In this document: in pieces, positions 17,192 to 26,049 of the stretch | Layout: every line of letters begins with the position of its first letter | Numbering within the stretch: the stretch's first letter is position 1 | Source: an uncultured Clostridia bacterium | GTDB taxonomy: Bacteria > Bacillota > Clostridia > Christensenellales > Aristaeellaceae | Direction: 5' to 3' | Assembly (NCBI GenBank): GCA_934643825.1 | Contig: CAKUCW010000006.1 | Span: forward strand, 1-64,000 | DNA length: 64,000 nt | Notes under the pieces: generated by a model | Database searches by the model: none | What the model saw: only the letters and a program-made list of their open reading frames with translations | What the model was told of the DNA's origin: nothing | Position numbers and translations under genes: made by a program

Positions 17192-18460
17192 TTAGTCGTC
17201 CGCAGAAACCACGGCTTCTGCCTTCGGCTGAATGTCGCCCGCTTCCGTCAGCGCGATACGCGTCAGCGCCGGGCCGACCAGCTCGTAAATCAGCACGCCG
17301 AAGAGAACGATGTTGCGCACCATCGCGCCGTCCGCGCCCAGCGTCTGCGCAACCGTCACCGACATGCCCAGCGCAACGCCCGCCTGCGGCAGCAGCGTGA
17401 TGCCCAGCCATTTCTGAACCTGCGGCGGGCACTTCATGAACTTCGCGCTCATGCTCGCGCCGAACCACTTGCCGAAGGAACGCGCAAGGATGTACGCCGC
17501 GCCGATGATCACCACCGACATATTCGAGAAGACGTTCAGTTCCAGCTCCGCGCCGCTCAGCACGAAGAACAGGATGTACAGCGGCGCCGTCCAGCGATCC
17601 GTCTTATCCATGATTTCCGCCGAGAAATCGCACACATTGCAGAATACCGTACCCAGCATCATGCAGACCAGCAGGCTGGAGAAGCCGATCTTCACGCCGC
17701 CCACCTCAAACTCCATCATCGACAGCGCAACCGTCAGAATGACGAACGTGATGGACAGGGACAGACGCTTGCTGTTGGATTTGAAGTATTTTTCCGCCGC
17801 GGAGAAGATGCTGCCCATCACAAAGCCGAGAACGATGGACATGACGATCTCAAGAATCGGCTCGACGAGGATGCTCGTCAGGTCGTAATGACCGAAGTTA
17901 ATGGCTTTCGCCACGCCGAAGCTGATGGCGAAGACCACCAGACCCACTGCGTCATCCAGCGCAACAATCGGCAGCAGCAGGTCGGTCAATTCGCCCTTTG
18001 CCTTATACTGGCGCACGACCATCAGCGTCGCGGCAGGCGCCGTTGCCGTTGCAATCGCGCCCAGCACAATCGCGTCCGCGATGGACATCGCATCGCCCAG
18101 AACGAAGTAATGCAGTCCAATCAACACCACGTCAACGACCAGCGTTGCCGTCACAGCCTGAAAAATGCCGATGACCGTCGCCTGCTTGCCCGTTTGACGG
18201 AGCTGCGACAGGCGGAATTCGTTGCCGATGGCGAAGGCGATGAAGCCCAGCGCCACATCGTTGAACAGGCTCAGTGTCTTGACGTCGCCGGTCGTCGGGA
18301 ATCCAAGACCCTGAACGCCAAGGTGACCCAGGCAATACGGGCCGATGAGAATGCCCGCAATCAGATAGCCCGTAACCGCCGGAAGCTTCAGCGGCTTAAC
18401 GAAACGAGAAACCAGCAGACCGGCACACAGCGCGATAGCAATGCTAAGAAGCGTTTCCAT
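17192..18460 (-). CDS. Cation/proton antiporter (CPA2 family)
   Basis: A 422-residue integral membrane protein with about 12 hydrophobic helices from the N-terminus (METLLSIAIALCAGLLVSRF). Family features are the early motif LPAVTGYLIAGILIGPYCLG, a conserved Asp in ALDDAVGLVVFAISFG that likely takes part in ion exchange, and the ending DGAMVRNIVLFGVLIYELVG. No C-terminal TrkA-N or TrkA-C domain, so it resembles simple Na+/H+ or K+/H+ exchangers. The ATG follows AAAGGGTATCATC. Cation specificity is not deducible. Confidence 0.9.
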   Translation of the reverse strand: METLLSIAIALCAGLLVSRFVKPLKLPAVTGYLIAGILIGPYCLGHLGVQGLGFPTTGDVKTLSLFNDVALGFIAFAIGNEFRLSQLRQTGKQATVIGIFQAVTATLVVDVVLIGLHYFVLGDAMSIADAIVLGAIATATAPAATLMVVRQYKAKGELTDLLLPIVALDDAVGLVVFAISFGVAKAINFGHYDLTSILVEPILEIVMSIVLGFVMGSIFSAAEKYFKSNSKRLSLSITFVILTVALSMMEFEVGGVKIGFSSLLVCMMLGTVFCNVCDFSAEIMDKTDRWTAPLYILFFVLSGAELELNVFSNMSVVIIGAAYILARSFGKWFGASMSAKFMKCPPQVQKWLGITLLPQAGVALGMSVTVAQTLGADGAMVRNIVLFGVLIYELVGPALTRIALTEAGDIQPKAEAVVSADD

Positions 18461-18493
18461 GATGATACCCTTTCTTTTGTTGCGCAGATTCTA

Positions 18494-18667
18494 GGGACTG
18501 TCAAGATTAAGCCGAACATTTCAAGAAACAAACATCTAAGTATTTGGGGATATGGGGCTTTGCCCCATCGCCCCACCAAAGGGCTTTCCGCTCGCCCTTT
18601 GGAAACCTTCGGGCGCAGATACTTCGTTTTATTCTTAAAATATCGGTATTGTTAGCCTGACAGCCCC
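18494..18667. mobile_element. MITE-like element, copy 1
   Basis: A 174-bp non-coding element. The ends are imperfect inverted repeats (GGGACTGTCAAG...ACATTTCAAGAA against CTTAAAATAT...CCTGACAGCCCC), and internal hairpins are GGGGCTTTGCCCC and CCAAAGGG...CCCTTTGG. A 196-bp relative lies at 48,513-48,708 in the phage region. No obvious target-site duplication. No other gene is seen in 18,668-18,973. Confidence 0.65.
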
Positions 18668-18973
18668 GTTCCAAACCTGCATCAGTTGGTCGGTGATCCA
18701 CCCGGCACTCTGCCGGTTTTCCTTTGCTCACAAAGAAATATTATATCACTGACCCGCCTTTAAAAACAGATGAAAAACTGCCTGAGTTTTGAAGGTTTTT
18801 CCGTTATTTTTGGGCGAATTTCTCATTTTTCCGCATGCATACAGCTTCGCTTCCATAACCATTCTGCATCCAAAACAGATTTCCTGATAAAGACCCGTTT
18901 TGTCTATTCCCCCCCATCTTCGCCTTGCGGCAGTTGAAACAGACGCCGCGCCTACGCAAAATGAAGCAAATAC

Positions 18974-19009
18974 AAAAAATCCCCGAAGCCTTTTCAGACC
19001 TCGGGGATT
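18974..19009 (-). terminator. Terminator of the HD-domain gene
   Basis: On the minus strand AATCCCCGA...TCGGGGATT (arms 19,001-19,009 and 18,978-18,986) is followed by TTTTTGT. Confidence 0.75.
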
Positions 19010-19011
19010 GC

Positions 19012-19521
19012 TTACAGTCCTACCCTTTTACACATCCGCAGGATATACAGCGCCTTGGCGTTGTGCAGGGTTTCAAGCACGGCGCTGATTTTATCCGCCG
19101 CGCTGACCAATACGGTTTCCTTGTACCGGGGAAGCGCGATGTTCAGGGGAAACATATGCTTCTTGATGACATCGCGCTCGATGTCATTCAGTTCGAATTC
19201 CTTTTGTGCGTTTTGAAGTGCTTCTTTCGCGTGGGTAAAACCGTGCATCAGCCGCAGGTTGCCCGGATCATGCCAGTCATACATGAAAAAATCATGCAGC
19301 AGCGCCCCGCGCACCATGCTCCTTCTGTCCACGTTTACCCGCAGCCGATCCGCAAGCTCAAGCGCAAGATAGCTCACGGAAAGGCAGTGTTCGTACCGCG
19401 TCACCGCGCCGTGCTGGATGAACGTGCGAAGCGCCTGCATCTTGCCGCTCTTCAGCACGTCCTCACCCAATTCGCACATCTCGCGCAGCGTCGCGTCATC
19501 CGATTCGAGATAAAACGCCAT
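19012..19521 (-). CDS. HD-domain phosphohydrolase-like protein
   Basis: A 169-residue protein with the HD metal-binding pattern: His in TRYEHCLSVS, the HD pair in GALLHDFFMYDWHD, and a later Asp in VSAADKISA. The extended HDFFMYDWHD form occurs in small clostridial HD proteins annotated as hydrolases. Substrate unknown; the superfamily includes nucleotidases and cyclic-nucleotide phosphodiesterases. The ATG follows GAGGGCGATTCCA. It is the last gene of a run with the two secreted proteins upstream (30 bp gap), which may be co-transcribed. Confidence 0.85.
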   Translation of the reverse strand: MAFYLESDDATLREMCELGEDVLKSGKMQALRTFIQHGAVTRYEHCLSVSYLALELADRLRVNVDRRSMVRGALLHDFFMYDWHDPGNLRLMHGFTHAKEALQNAQKEFELNDIERDVIKKHMFPLNIALPRYKETVLVSAADKISAVLETLHNAKALYILRMCKRVGL

Positions 19522-19551
19522 TGGAATCGCCCTCTTTCAAATCAGCAAAGC

Positions 19552-21231
19552 TTACTGTCCAACCACCGTCAACAAATCGGCAAGGACGTCCGGCTTCATC
19601 AGCAGTGCCATCGAAATCTTCGTGCCAGCCGAAAGGACTTCGTTCTTGATCTTTTCAATCTCTTCGCCGCTGACATTCGTCACATCGATGGCTTGACCAC
19701 CGGCAAACGCGATTTCCTCATATTCAACCTGCTCGAGCGTCACGTTCGCCGTCAGTTTTGCCCAGTCGGTCACAGCGAGGGAAACGTCCGCATTCGTGGT
19801 GAAGCTGTTTCCGTCCGTCACGGTCTTTCCCTCAAACGCAGTGACAGCGCTCTTGCTGTTCTCCCCGTCCTTGCGCAGACTCAGCCCCAGACTGCCCGTG
19901 AAGGCTTCGGTATCTTCGTTGTTATCGTTCTTTTCAACCGTGAAATTCGACGCGCCGTTGACGCCAAAGCCCACCGAGGAGCCGTCGGCAGTGTTGCACA
20001 GGTCGAGATAACCGTTGAGGCTGCTCTCGTTCATGCCGTACACATCCTGTCCGATCTTCGCGGTCAGGTCACCGACGAGGCGGTTGTCGTTGTAGAGCTG
20101 AAGCTCGCCGTGGCTGGTGGTCAGCGCCTGCTCGTTTTCGTCGTGCTTCACAGAGTAGTCGAACGTGCCTTCATACGGAAGCACCGTGGTAAACAGCGGC
20201 AGCGTCGCGTCAAGTCCAACCATCGAGCCGTAATCGTCATAGCTGACAATCAGGCTGAGAACGTTGTCCGTGCTGTTTTCCCAAACCTTGTCGGTGAACT
20301 TCACCAGCTTTTTGAACAGGTAGGATACATCGTCATAGGTACACAGTGCGCCGTCGTCCGCAATCGCGTGCGAGGGCTGCACCCAGTCCTGCGCCGGGTC
20401 GATGGTCTCATCCTTGAAAATGCTGTCGATCACCTGACGCATCTGATAGCGGGTCACGCCCTGCTCGGCGAGAACGTCGGCAAGCGCCTGCTGGAAAGCA
20501 GCCTGCTCGTCGCAGATCGTCGCGGTGATGTTCCAGAACAGGGTGTTGAACTCGTCCGCCGTGATCTTGCCGATCATGCGCTGCGCCACGGCGTCGCGGG
20601 TATCGGTCGCGTCGTAGTAGGTATCGTCAAAGGTATACAGTTCTCCGCTGTCCATCTGCGTCGCGGACGTCCAGCCCAGCAGATGGCTGAACACCAGAAT
20701 GCTGATGTCCGACAGCGTGATCTGAAGCCGCTCCATCGCCGGATAGCTGGCGAATTCCGCGTCCTCAACGCTCTTGCCCGCAACGCCGCCGAAGAGATTG
20801 TCCAGCCCGTTTTGCGCCGCGGTCAGGCTCCCTGCCGGAAGCGCAAGCACCAGCTTGCCGGTGAGGTTGGTCATCAGCTGCACGGAACCATCCTCGTAGA
20901 TCAGCGCATCGCCGGTCAGCAGCGTCACGTCGTCCAGCGTCACATCGGCGTGAATGCGTGCCGTTCCGAAATCGTCGTAGAAAGACATCTCAACCTGTGT
21001 CTTTTCCAGCAGGGACGCCAGCGCCTTCCATCGATCCGTATTGGCTTGATCGTCCAGCGCCATGCCCAGCGTGGCGCTCAGGTTGATCTGGTTGCCGCCG
21101 ACATAGCCATCGGAGATGACGGTCGTCGTCAATTCGCCTGCGGTGTAATCGCTCTGCGCCAGCGTCGCAGCCGGCGTCATCAGCATCGCCGCGCTGAGCC
21201 CCATGGCTAAAATCCTGTTTTTCAAACTCAT
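19552..21231 (-). CDS. Secreted protein of unknown function, 559 residues
   Basis: A signal peptide (MSLKNRILAMGLSAAMLMTP, with cleavage likely near TLAQS) is followed by a long beta-rich region with repeated amphipathic strands (LTTTVISDGYVGGNQINLSA, VSLAVTDWAKLTANVTLEQV). No catalytic motif, anchor or sorting signal is visible, and I do not recognise the family. It is 12 bp downstream of another large secreted unknown (21,244-22,515); the shared size class, strand and wording such as TDELTLSRE versus ADVTLDDVTLL suggest the two act together outside the cell. The start has TAAGGAGGAAAACAG upstream. Confidence 0.8.
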   Translation of the reverse strand: MSLKNRILAMGLSAAMLMTPAATLAQSDYTAGELTTTVISDGYVGGNQINLSATLGMALDDQANTDRWKALASLLEKTQVEMSFYDDFGTARIHADVTLDDVTLLTGDALIYEDGSVQLMTNLTGKLVLALPAGSLTAAQNGLDNLFGGVAGKSVEDAEFASYPAMERLQITLSDISILVFSHLLGWTSATQMDSGELYTFDDTYYDATDTRDAVAQRMIGKITADEFNTLFWNITATICDEQAAFQQALADVLAEQGVTRYQMRQVIDSIFKDETIDPAQDWVQPSHAIADDGALCTYDDVSYLFKKLVKFTDKVWENSTDNVLSLIVSYDDYGSMVGLDATLPLFTTVLPYEGTFDYSVKHDENEQALTTSHGELQLYNDNRLVGDLTAKIGQDVYGMNESSLNGYLDLCNTADGSSVGFGVNGASNFTVEKNDNNEDTEAFTGSLGLSLRKDGENSKSAVTAFEGKTVTDGNSFTTNADVSLAVTDWAKLTANVTLEQVEYEEIAFAGGQAIDVTNVSGEEIEKIKNEVLSAGTKISMALLMKPDVLADLLTVVGQ

Positions 21232-21243
21232 CTGTTTTCCTCC

Positions 21244-22515
21244 TTATAGCCCATCGGCTATCGCCTGCTTCGTTTTCTCGTCAAGCTGCGCATACAGCCG
21301 CGCACTCAACGTCTGAATGGCTGAGTCAAACGCCGCCTGAACTTCCTGCCCGTCGACAGGCTGCGCATCCGTTCCGACCGCTTTCGGCGCTTCCCCGCCG
21401 ACCGTGACCGACAGCTTCATGCCGCCTTCAAGGAACGTATTGCTGTCCATGTCGATTTTAAGGCTCATTTCGTCCGTAAAGCTCTGCGTATCGCTCTCAT
21501 CTTCCGTTGTCGTGATGCGCAGGATGTTCTTGTTCACCACGTCCACCTGATTGAGCCGCTGCATGCGCTTTCCGGGCGTGTTGTCCTTGTGCGCAAGCGT
21601 CGCCGTGACGGTGATCTTTTCGTTCAGCTTCTCTCCGTCCGCCGTCCAGTTGTTTTGGGTATTGACTTTGAGCGTCGTCCACACGGAATATCCGTCGATT
21701 TTGCCCGCCAGCTTGAATGCCGCCGCGACGCTCGCCGTCCCCTTGCGGTTTTTCTGCTCGGTTTCGCTCTTGCGCACTGCGCTGTAAGAGAGTTCCAGCC
21801 AGTTGTCGTCGTCCTTTTTGAGAACGAGTTCTGCGGCATCTTTCGGCGCTTTTCCACCCGGATGGCGGATAAATCCGGTGATTGTCCACGCTTCGCCGCC
21901 CATGCGGACGCTTCCGTCCACAAGGATTTTGGTCATCCGCTCGCCGTCGTCGCTCATCGTCCGCGAAACGGAGAAAGGACGCTCCACGATCATGCCCGGC
22001 AAAAGTCGCTCTCCCGCCTTGGCGTCTTCCAGCGTATCGGCGATCTCGGTCAGCGCCATGCGTTCCAAAATCGGCGTCGTCCGAATTTTTTCGGCAAAGT
22101 CAAGATTCGCTCTTTGCGCTTCGTCCGGCGTCGCCGCCAGACCCGTCAGCGCGGAAATATCCATCGTCTGCCCATCCAGCATCAGACGCGCCTGCGTATC
22201 ATCCGCCGTCAGCGCGGCGCACATCAGCTCTTCGCCCTCGCGTGAAAGGGTCAGTTCGTCGGTTTCGCCGCCGCCCCGATAATTCAGGGTTGTGCCGTCC
22301 AAAAGCGTTTTGAATACGGATAGATTGCGTGCATAAAACGCATTTTCCACCGTCAGTGTCGCTTCCGCGCTGACCGCCTGCCCCTGCTTCATCCGCTCGT
22401 TCAGCTTGATCAAGCCGGGTGAAAAGCAGTCAACGCCGGGCAGTTCCTGTGCGCAGGCGCACGCCGCTGTCATGATGAGCAGCAGGAGCGCCGGCAGTAT
22501 TCCAATCTTTTTCAT
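21244..22515 (-). CDS. Secreted protein of unknown function, 423 residues
   Basis: A signal peptide (MKKIGILPALLLLIMTAACA; either a lipobox at AAC or cleavage at ACAQ) precedes a soluble domain with alternating strands (EATLTVENAFYARNLSV, KDDDNWLELSYSAV, SLKIDMDSNTF). The C-terminus is helical (QTLSARLYAQLDEKTKQAIADGL). No recognised domain. The ATG follows TAAGGAGGACGT. It is the first gene of a probable operon with the 559-residue secreted protein and the HD protein. Confidence 0.8.
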   Translation of the reverse strand: MKKIGILPALLLLIMTAACACAQELPGVDCFSPGLIKLNERMKQGQAVSAEATLTVENAFYARNLSVFKTLLDGTTLNYRGGGETDELTLSREGEELMCAALTADDTQARLMLDGQTMDISALTGLAATPDEAQRANLDFAEKIRTTPILERMALTEIADTLEDAKAGERLLPGMIVERPFSVSRTMSDDGERMTKILVDGSVRMGGEAWTITGFIRHPGGKAPKDAAELVLKKDDDNWLELSYSAVRKSETEQKNRKGTASVAAAFKLAGKIDGYSVWTTLKVNTQNNWTADGEKLNEKITVTATLAHKDNTPGKRMQRLNQVDVVNKNILRITTTEDESDTQSFTDEMSLKIDMDSNTFLEGGMKLSVTVGGEAPKAVGTDAQPVDGQEVQAAFDSAIQTLSARLYAQLDEKTKQAIADGL

Positions 22516-22661
22516 ACGTCCTCCTTATGGATTTGACGAATGAACCGTTTATTTTCTTCCCGAGTTGGATAAACGATTGCGGCTTTGCTCCGGGAAACCC
22601 GCACGGAAACGCTTTGCGCTCCTGTCTAAAGCTTCCGGATCAGCGCCTCAACGCAACCCGT

Positions 22662-23210
22662 TCATTCATCTCTTTCGGCGGGTTCGTCTTCCCAAACGGC
22701 GACTTCGCTGAGCGCCTGGCTGTCCAAAATCATCTTTCCCGCTTCCACGTCCACCTTGCGAACCACGCGCTTGAGCGCCGGAATCATCAATTCGCCGCGT
22801 GCCGTGTCGAATACATAGACATCGCATACGCTGTTCGGCTTGAGTACGTCGCGGAGCTTTCCGATTTTTTCGCCGTTTTCATCGATGGCTTCCAGTCCGA
22901 TCAACTCGCATACGAAATTCTCGTCCTCGCCAAGCTTGATGGCGTGGGCGCGGTCGATATAGATTTCCACGCCGCGGAGCGCTTCCGCCGCATCGCGGTC
23001 ATCCACGCCCTCCAGCTGCAAAAACGCAAAGCCATCGTAGCTTCTGCCTTTTTTGACGCCGCACGGGATGTACTGCCCGTTCTTTTTCAAAAATACGGTC
23101 TTCAGTCGTGCGTATCGGGTCATGTCCTCGGTCATCGCCCGCAGCTTTACCTCGCCGCGGATGCCCTGCGGACGCACGATCTCGCCGATCTGCAAATATT
23201 CCAGCTGCAT
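22662..23210 (-). CDS. rimM: 16S rRNA processing/maturation protein RimM
   Basis: A 182-residue assembly factor that binds ribosomal protein S19 and helps mature the 30S head. The N-terminal beta-barrel RimM domain has LQIGEIVRPQGIRGEVKLRA (residues 5-24). The C-terminal PRC-barrel (about 100-170) has GLEAIDENGEKIGKL and MIPALKRVVRKVDVEAGKM. Length is normal. The ATG follows GGCAGGAGGTTAAACGGAT. It ends the ffh-rpsP-khpA-rimM cluster; trmD, often next, is replaced by the secreted-protein genes. Confidence 0.95.
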   Translation of the reverse strand: MQLEYLQIGEIVRPQGIRGEVKLRAMTEDMTRYARLKTVFLKKNGQYIPCGVKKGRSYDGFAFLQLEGVDDRDAAEALRGVEIYIDRAHAIKLGEDENFVCELIGLEAIDENGEKIGKLRDVLKPNSVCDVYVFDTARGELMIPALKRVVRKVDVEAGKMILDSQALSEVAVWEDEPAERDE

Positions 23211-23250
23211 ATCCGTTTAACCTCCTGCCACATTTGGGGCGAATATACAA

Positions 23251-23276
23251 CATGCCGCGCATTGCTGCGCGGCATG
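23251..23276. other. Perfect palindromic hairpin between khpA and rimM
   Basis: CATGCCGCGCA and TGCGCGGCATG form an 11-bp perfect stem with a 4-nt loop. A third GCGGCATGC lies at 23,306-23,314. No clear T tract follows on either strand, so it may be a processing or stabilising element rather than a terminator. Confidence 0.55.
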
Positions 23277-23319
23277 CTTATGCGTTTTCCTTTGGCGTTG
23301 CCAAACGCGGCATGCCTGC

Positions 23320-23553
23320 TTAGAGAATCTCGACAAAAACGGGCTTCTCGCTGCGTGCGGTTGCCGCCTTGACGACGGAACGGATGGACTTGGCGATGCG
23401 GCCCTGTTTGCCGATCACTTTGCCCATATCGTCCGGACCGACGCTCAGCTCGATGATGGTGGATTCAGGACCTTCCACGGTCTTGACCTGCACCAGCTCG
23501 GGATGATCCACCAGCGTCGAGGCAATGTAGCGAACCAGTTCTTCCATTGTCAC
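23320..23553 (-). CDS. khpA: KH-domain RNA-binding protein KhpA
   Basis: A 77-residue single KH domain with the GxxG loop GKQG in DDMGKVIGKQGRIAKSIRSV (residues 46-65). In Firmicutes KhpA partners KhpB/EloR in RNA binding linked to cell growth. It sits between rpsP and rimM as usual. The Shine-Dalgarno is weak (GGCAGGCGTGACA). Confidence 0.95.
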   Translation of the reverse strand: MTMEELVRYIASTLVDHPELVQVKTVEGPESTIIELSVGPDDMGKVIGKQGRIAKSIRSVVKAATARSEKPVFVEIL

Positions 23554-23622
23554 GCCTGCCTTTCCGGGCTTCGCCCGCTTCTTGGATAAAGGGCGATTAA
23601 TCGCCGTTTATCGCGATATCAA

Positions 23623-23865
23623 TCAGGCAATCGCGCCGGACTTCTTGAGCAGCGCACGGACGGTGTCGGTCGGCTGAGCGCCGTTCTTGATCCACTGCTG
23701 AGCCTTCTCAGCGTCGATCTTCAGCTCAACGGGGTTGGAAACCGGGTTGTAGTAGCCCAGCTCGTCAATGAAACGGCCGTCGCGGGACGCACGCTCGTCA
23801 GCAACAACAACGCGATAGAACGGCTTCTTCTTCATGCCCATTCTCTTCAGACGAATCTTAACCAT
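23623..23865 (-). CDS. rpsP: 30S ribosomal protein S16
   Basis: An 80-residue S16. The diagnostic start is MVKIRLKRMGMKKKPFYRVV, followed by VVADERASRDGRFIDELGYY. The ATG follows AAGGAGGAACACCACT, a strong site. Standard neighbour of ffh and khpA. Confidence 0.98.
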   Translation of the reverse strand: MVKIRLKRMGMKKKPFYRVVVADERASRDGRFIDELGYYNPVSNPVELKIDAEKAQQWIKNGAQPTDTVRALLKKSGAIA

Positions 23866-23938
23866 AGTGGTGTTCCTCCTTATAATTAGAACAAAATAAA
23901 AGATTTATGACCTCAATCAAGTGATTGTCGGCATCGGC

Positions 23939-25273
23939 TCAGCGCATCGGCGGCAGGCGGAAACGCCCCTTCTTGCCACGCGTCTGGTTCATAACCATCT
24001 TCATCTGCTTCTTCATCTCATCGAATTGGCGGATGAGCTGGTTGACATCCTGAACGGTCGTTCCGCTGCCCGCTGCAATGCGGCGTCGGCGGCTGGCGTT
24101 GAGGATATCGGGATAGCGGCGCTCCTTGGGCGTCATGGAGCGGATGATCGCTTCCGGCTTCTTCATCGCGTCGTCCGGAATGTCGATATCGCCCAGTGCG
24201 CTCATGCCCGGCAGCATCTTGAGGATGCCGGAGAGCGGGCCCATCTTTTTGATCTGCTGCATCTGCGTCAGGAAGTCGTCGAGCGTAAAGTCGGCGTTCT
24301 TCATGCGCTTGGCGAGGTCGCCCGCCTGTTCGGGGTCGATCTCGATGTTTTCCTGCGCCTTTTCGATGAGCGTCATCACGTCGCCCATGCCCAGGATTCT
24401 GGATGCCATGCGCTCCGGATGGAACTGCTCCAAATCGCCGAGCTTTTCGCCCGTACCGGCGAATTTGATCGGCTTGCCTGTCACCGCACGAACGGAGAGC
24501 GCCGCGCCGCCGCGGGTATCGCCGTCCAGCTTGGTGAGGATGACGCCGGTGATTTCCAGCTTTTCGTTAAAGGTGTTAGCGACGTTGACCGCGTCCTGAC
24601 CGGTCATCGCGTCGATGGTCAGCAGGATTTCGCTGGGATGAACGGCTTCGCAGATTCTGTGAAGCTCTTCCATCAGCGCCTCGTCGATGTGCAGGCGGCC
24701 TGCCGTATCGAGAATCACCACGTCGCGCTGATGCGCACGGGCGTATTCGATGGCTTCCTGCGCGGTCTTGACCGGATCCTGCGTTCCATGCTCATAAACC
24801 GGAACGCCGACCTGCCCGCCGACAACCTGCAGCTGCTTGATGGCGGCGGGGCGATAGATATCGCAGCCGACCAGCAGCGGCTTCTTGCCGTCTTTCTTGA
24901 GCCAGTTCGCCAGCTTGGCAGACATCGTCGTCTTGCCGGCGCCCTGCAGACCGCAGAGCATGAAGACCGAAATCGGCGACGAGCTGAACTGCAGTCGGGC
25001 GTTGCTGCCGCCCATCAGCTCCGTCAGCTCTTCGTTGACGATCTTGATGACCTGCTGCTGCACGTTCAGACCGTTCTGCATCTCCAGTCCGACGCAGCGC
25101 TCGGTCGCCTTCTTCACAAAGTCCTTGACGACCTTGTAGTTGACGTCCGCTTCCAGCAGCGCCATGCGCACCTCGCGCATGACCAGCTTGACGTCTTCCT
25201 CGGTCAGGCTGCCCTTGCCGCGAACTCTGCCAAATGCCTGCTGAAGCCGCTGGGTCAATCCTTCAAAGGCCAT
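23939..25273 (-). CDS. ffh: Signal recognition particle GTPase Ffh
   Basis: A 444-residue GTPase that binds signal sequences and 4.5S/6S RNA and delivers nascent chains to FtsY and SecYEG. N domain about 1-85; G domain with G1 GLQGAGKTT (about 107-115), DTAGR and TKLDGDTRGG; methionine-rich M domain at the C-terminus (LTQMQQIKKMGPLSGILKML, NASRRRRIAAGSG). The start is one base after the ylxM stop, with the Shine-Dalgarno inside ylxM. Confidence 0.98.
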   Translation of the reverse strand: MAFEGLTQRLQQAFGRVRGKGSLTEEDVKLVMREVRMALLEADVNYKVVKDFVKKATERCVGLEMQNGLNVQQQVIKIVNEELTELMGGSNARLQFSSSPISVFMLCGLQGAGKTTMSAKLANWLKKDGKKPLLVGCDIYRPAAIKQLQVVGGQVGVPVYEHGTQDPVKTAQEAIEYARAHQRDVVILDTAGRLHIDEALMEELHRICEAVHPSEILLTIDAMTGQDAVNVANTFNEKLEITGVILTKLDGDTRGGAALSVRAVTGKPIKFAGTGEKLGDLEQFHPERMASRILGMGDVMTLIEKAQENIEIDPEQAGDLAKRMKNADFTLDDFLTQMQQIKKMGPLSGILKMLPGMSALGDIDIPDDAMKKPEAIIRSMTPKERRYPDILNASRRRRIAAGSGTTVQDVNQLIRQFDEMKKQMKMVMNQTRGKKGRFRLPPMR

Positions 25274-25274
25274 C

Positions 25275-25613
25275 TTACTCCTCCTCTTGTGAAAGCAGCC
25301 GCGTCAGGATCTCTCTCGCACGCCGTGCCTTCTCGCCCTCCGCGCCTTCCAGCACGTTCAGGCTTTCCTCAAGTCCCTGCGTCATGTTTCGATAGCGTGC
25401 CAGCAGACCGAGCTGCTTTTCATACGCCTCGAGCTGACGTTCTGCGCGGTGAACCGCGTCGTAAACCCCCTGCCGGGAGATGCCTTCCCGTGCGGCGATC
25501 TCCGAAAGGGAGAAATCCTCGTTGCAATACAGGGAGAGCAGCTTCTGTTGTCTCTCAGTGAGCAGCGGGCCGTAAAAATCATACAGCCAACCGGTTTCAA
25601 TGCGATCCGACAC
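25275..25613 (-). CDS. ylxM: YlxM/p13-like SRP-associated helix-turn-helix protein
   Basis: A 112-residue protein with a sigma-region-4-like helix-turn-helix (FSLSEIAAREGISRQGVYDA) followed by a helical tail. In Firmicutes YlxM is encoded directly upstream of ffh and modulates SRP. I chose the GTG start with GGGAGGTGCCT just upstream; the longer frame begins with TTG and lacks a site. It ends GAGGAGTAAG, overlapping the Shine-Dalgarno of ffh. Confidence 0.93.
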   Translation of the reverse strand: MSDRIETGWLYDFYGPLLTERQQKLLSLYCNEDFSLSEIAAREGISRQGVYDAVHRAERQLEAYEKQLGLLARYRNMTQGLEESLNVLEGAEGEKARRAREILTRLLSQEEE

Positions 25614-25730
25614 AGGCACCTCCCGCGTCAAGTTCAAAGCCTTGACAGCTCGGTTATTGTATCACAACTTCATCTGCCTGTCAAGTCTTTTTGCTTGACA
25701 AGATTCTGTTTTTCTTTCTTTTAATCCGTC

Positions 25731-25835
25731 TTGCTCTCTGCTCTGTTTATATGGTATACTCCTGTCTGTAGGCAAGTAGCGTCTACGGGGTGGTTTCCTC
25801 CGCGCTGATTCTATACAGAAGCGGAGGTGATACGC
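25731..25835 (+). promoter_or_regulatory. Promoter and SD-sequestering leader of a type I toxin
   Basis: TTGCTC (25,731-25,736), 18 bp, TATACT (25,755-25,760). In the leader CCTCCGC (25,797-25,803) can pair perfectly with GCGGAGG (25,821-25,827), hiding the ribosome site, as in known type I toxin mRNAs. Confidence 0.7.
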
Positions 25836-25925
25836 ATGACGATTGTTGAAGCCCTCAACTTTCTTCTTGCCGTCGCCGGTTTGGTTCTGAGCGCATATGC
25901 GCTCGGCAAGCAGAATAACCGATAA
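25836..25925 (+). CDS. Small hydrophobic type I toxin (holin-like toxin family)
   Basis: A 29-residue peptide beginning MTIVEALNFLLAVAGLVLSA: a short N-terminal segment, one membrane helix (about 7-22) and a polar end GKQNNR. The MT-x-x-EAL start and the upstream GCGGAGGTGATACGC are typical of the putative holin-like toxins of Firmicutes, which depolarise the membrane when over-produced. A convergent antisense RNA overlaps its 3' end. The reading frame is too short for routine gene calling. Confidence 0.82.
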   Translation: MTIVEALNFLLAVAGLVLSAYALGKQNNR

Positions 25926-26028
25926 AAAATAACCGCCTCGCAGTCCCCTCTGCTTGGCGGTTTATCGGGATTAAATCCCTTTCCAATAAGTGCGGTGGTT
26001 CTCCCACTCTGTAGGGTCCATCCTACTT
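25924..26028 (-). ncRNA. Antisense RNA antitoxin of the type I toxin
   Basis: A minus-strand promoter TTGACG (26,058-26,063), 17 bp, TAAAAT (26,035-26,040) predicts a start near 26,028. Transcription would end at the hairpin AACCGCC...GGCGGTT (25,931-25,962) followed by ATTTTTT. The ~105-nt RNA is complementary to the toxin stop region and 3' UTR. Its 5' end (GTAGACAAGTAG) resembles the toxin mRNA leader (GTAGGCAAGTAG). Confidence 0.75.
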
Positions 26029-26049
26029 GTCTACATTTTAGCATGAATC

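Noticed and set aside
18925..21210. A 761-residue plus-strand frame opposite the HD and secreted-protein genes
   Set aside because: Antisense shadow; the minus-strand frames have signal peptides, start sites and terminators.
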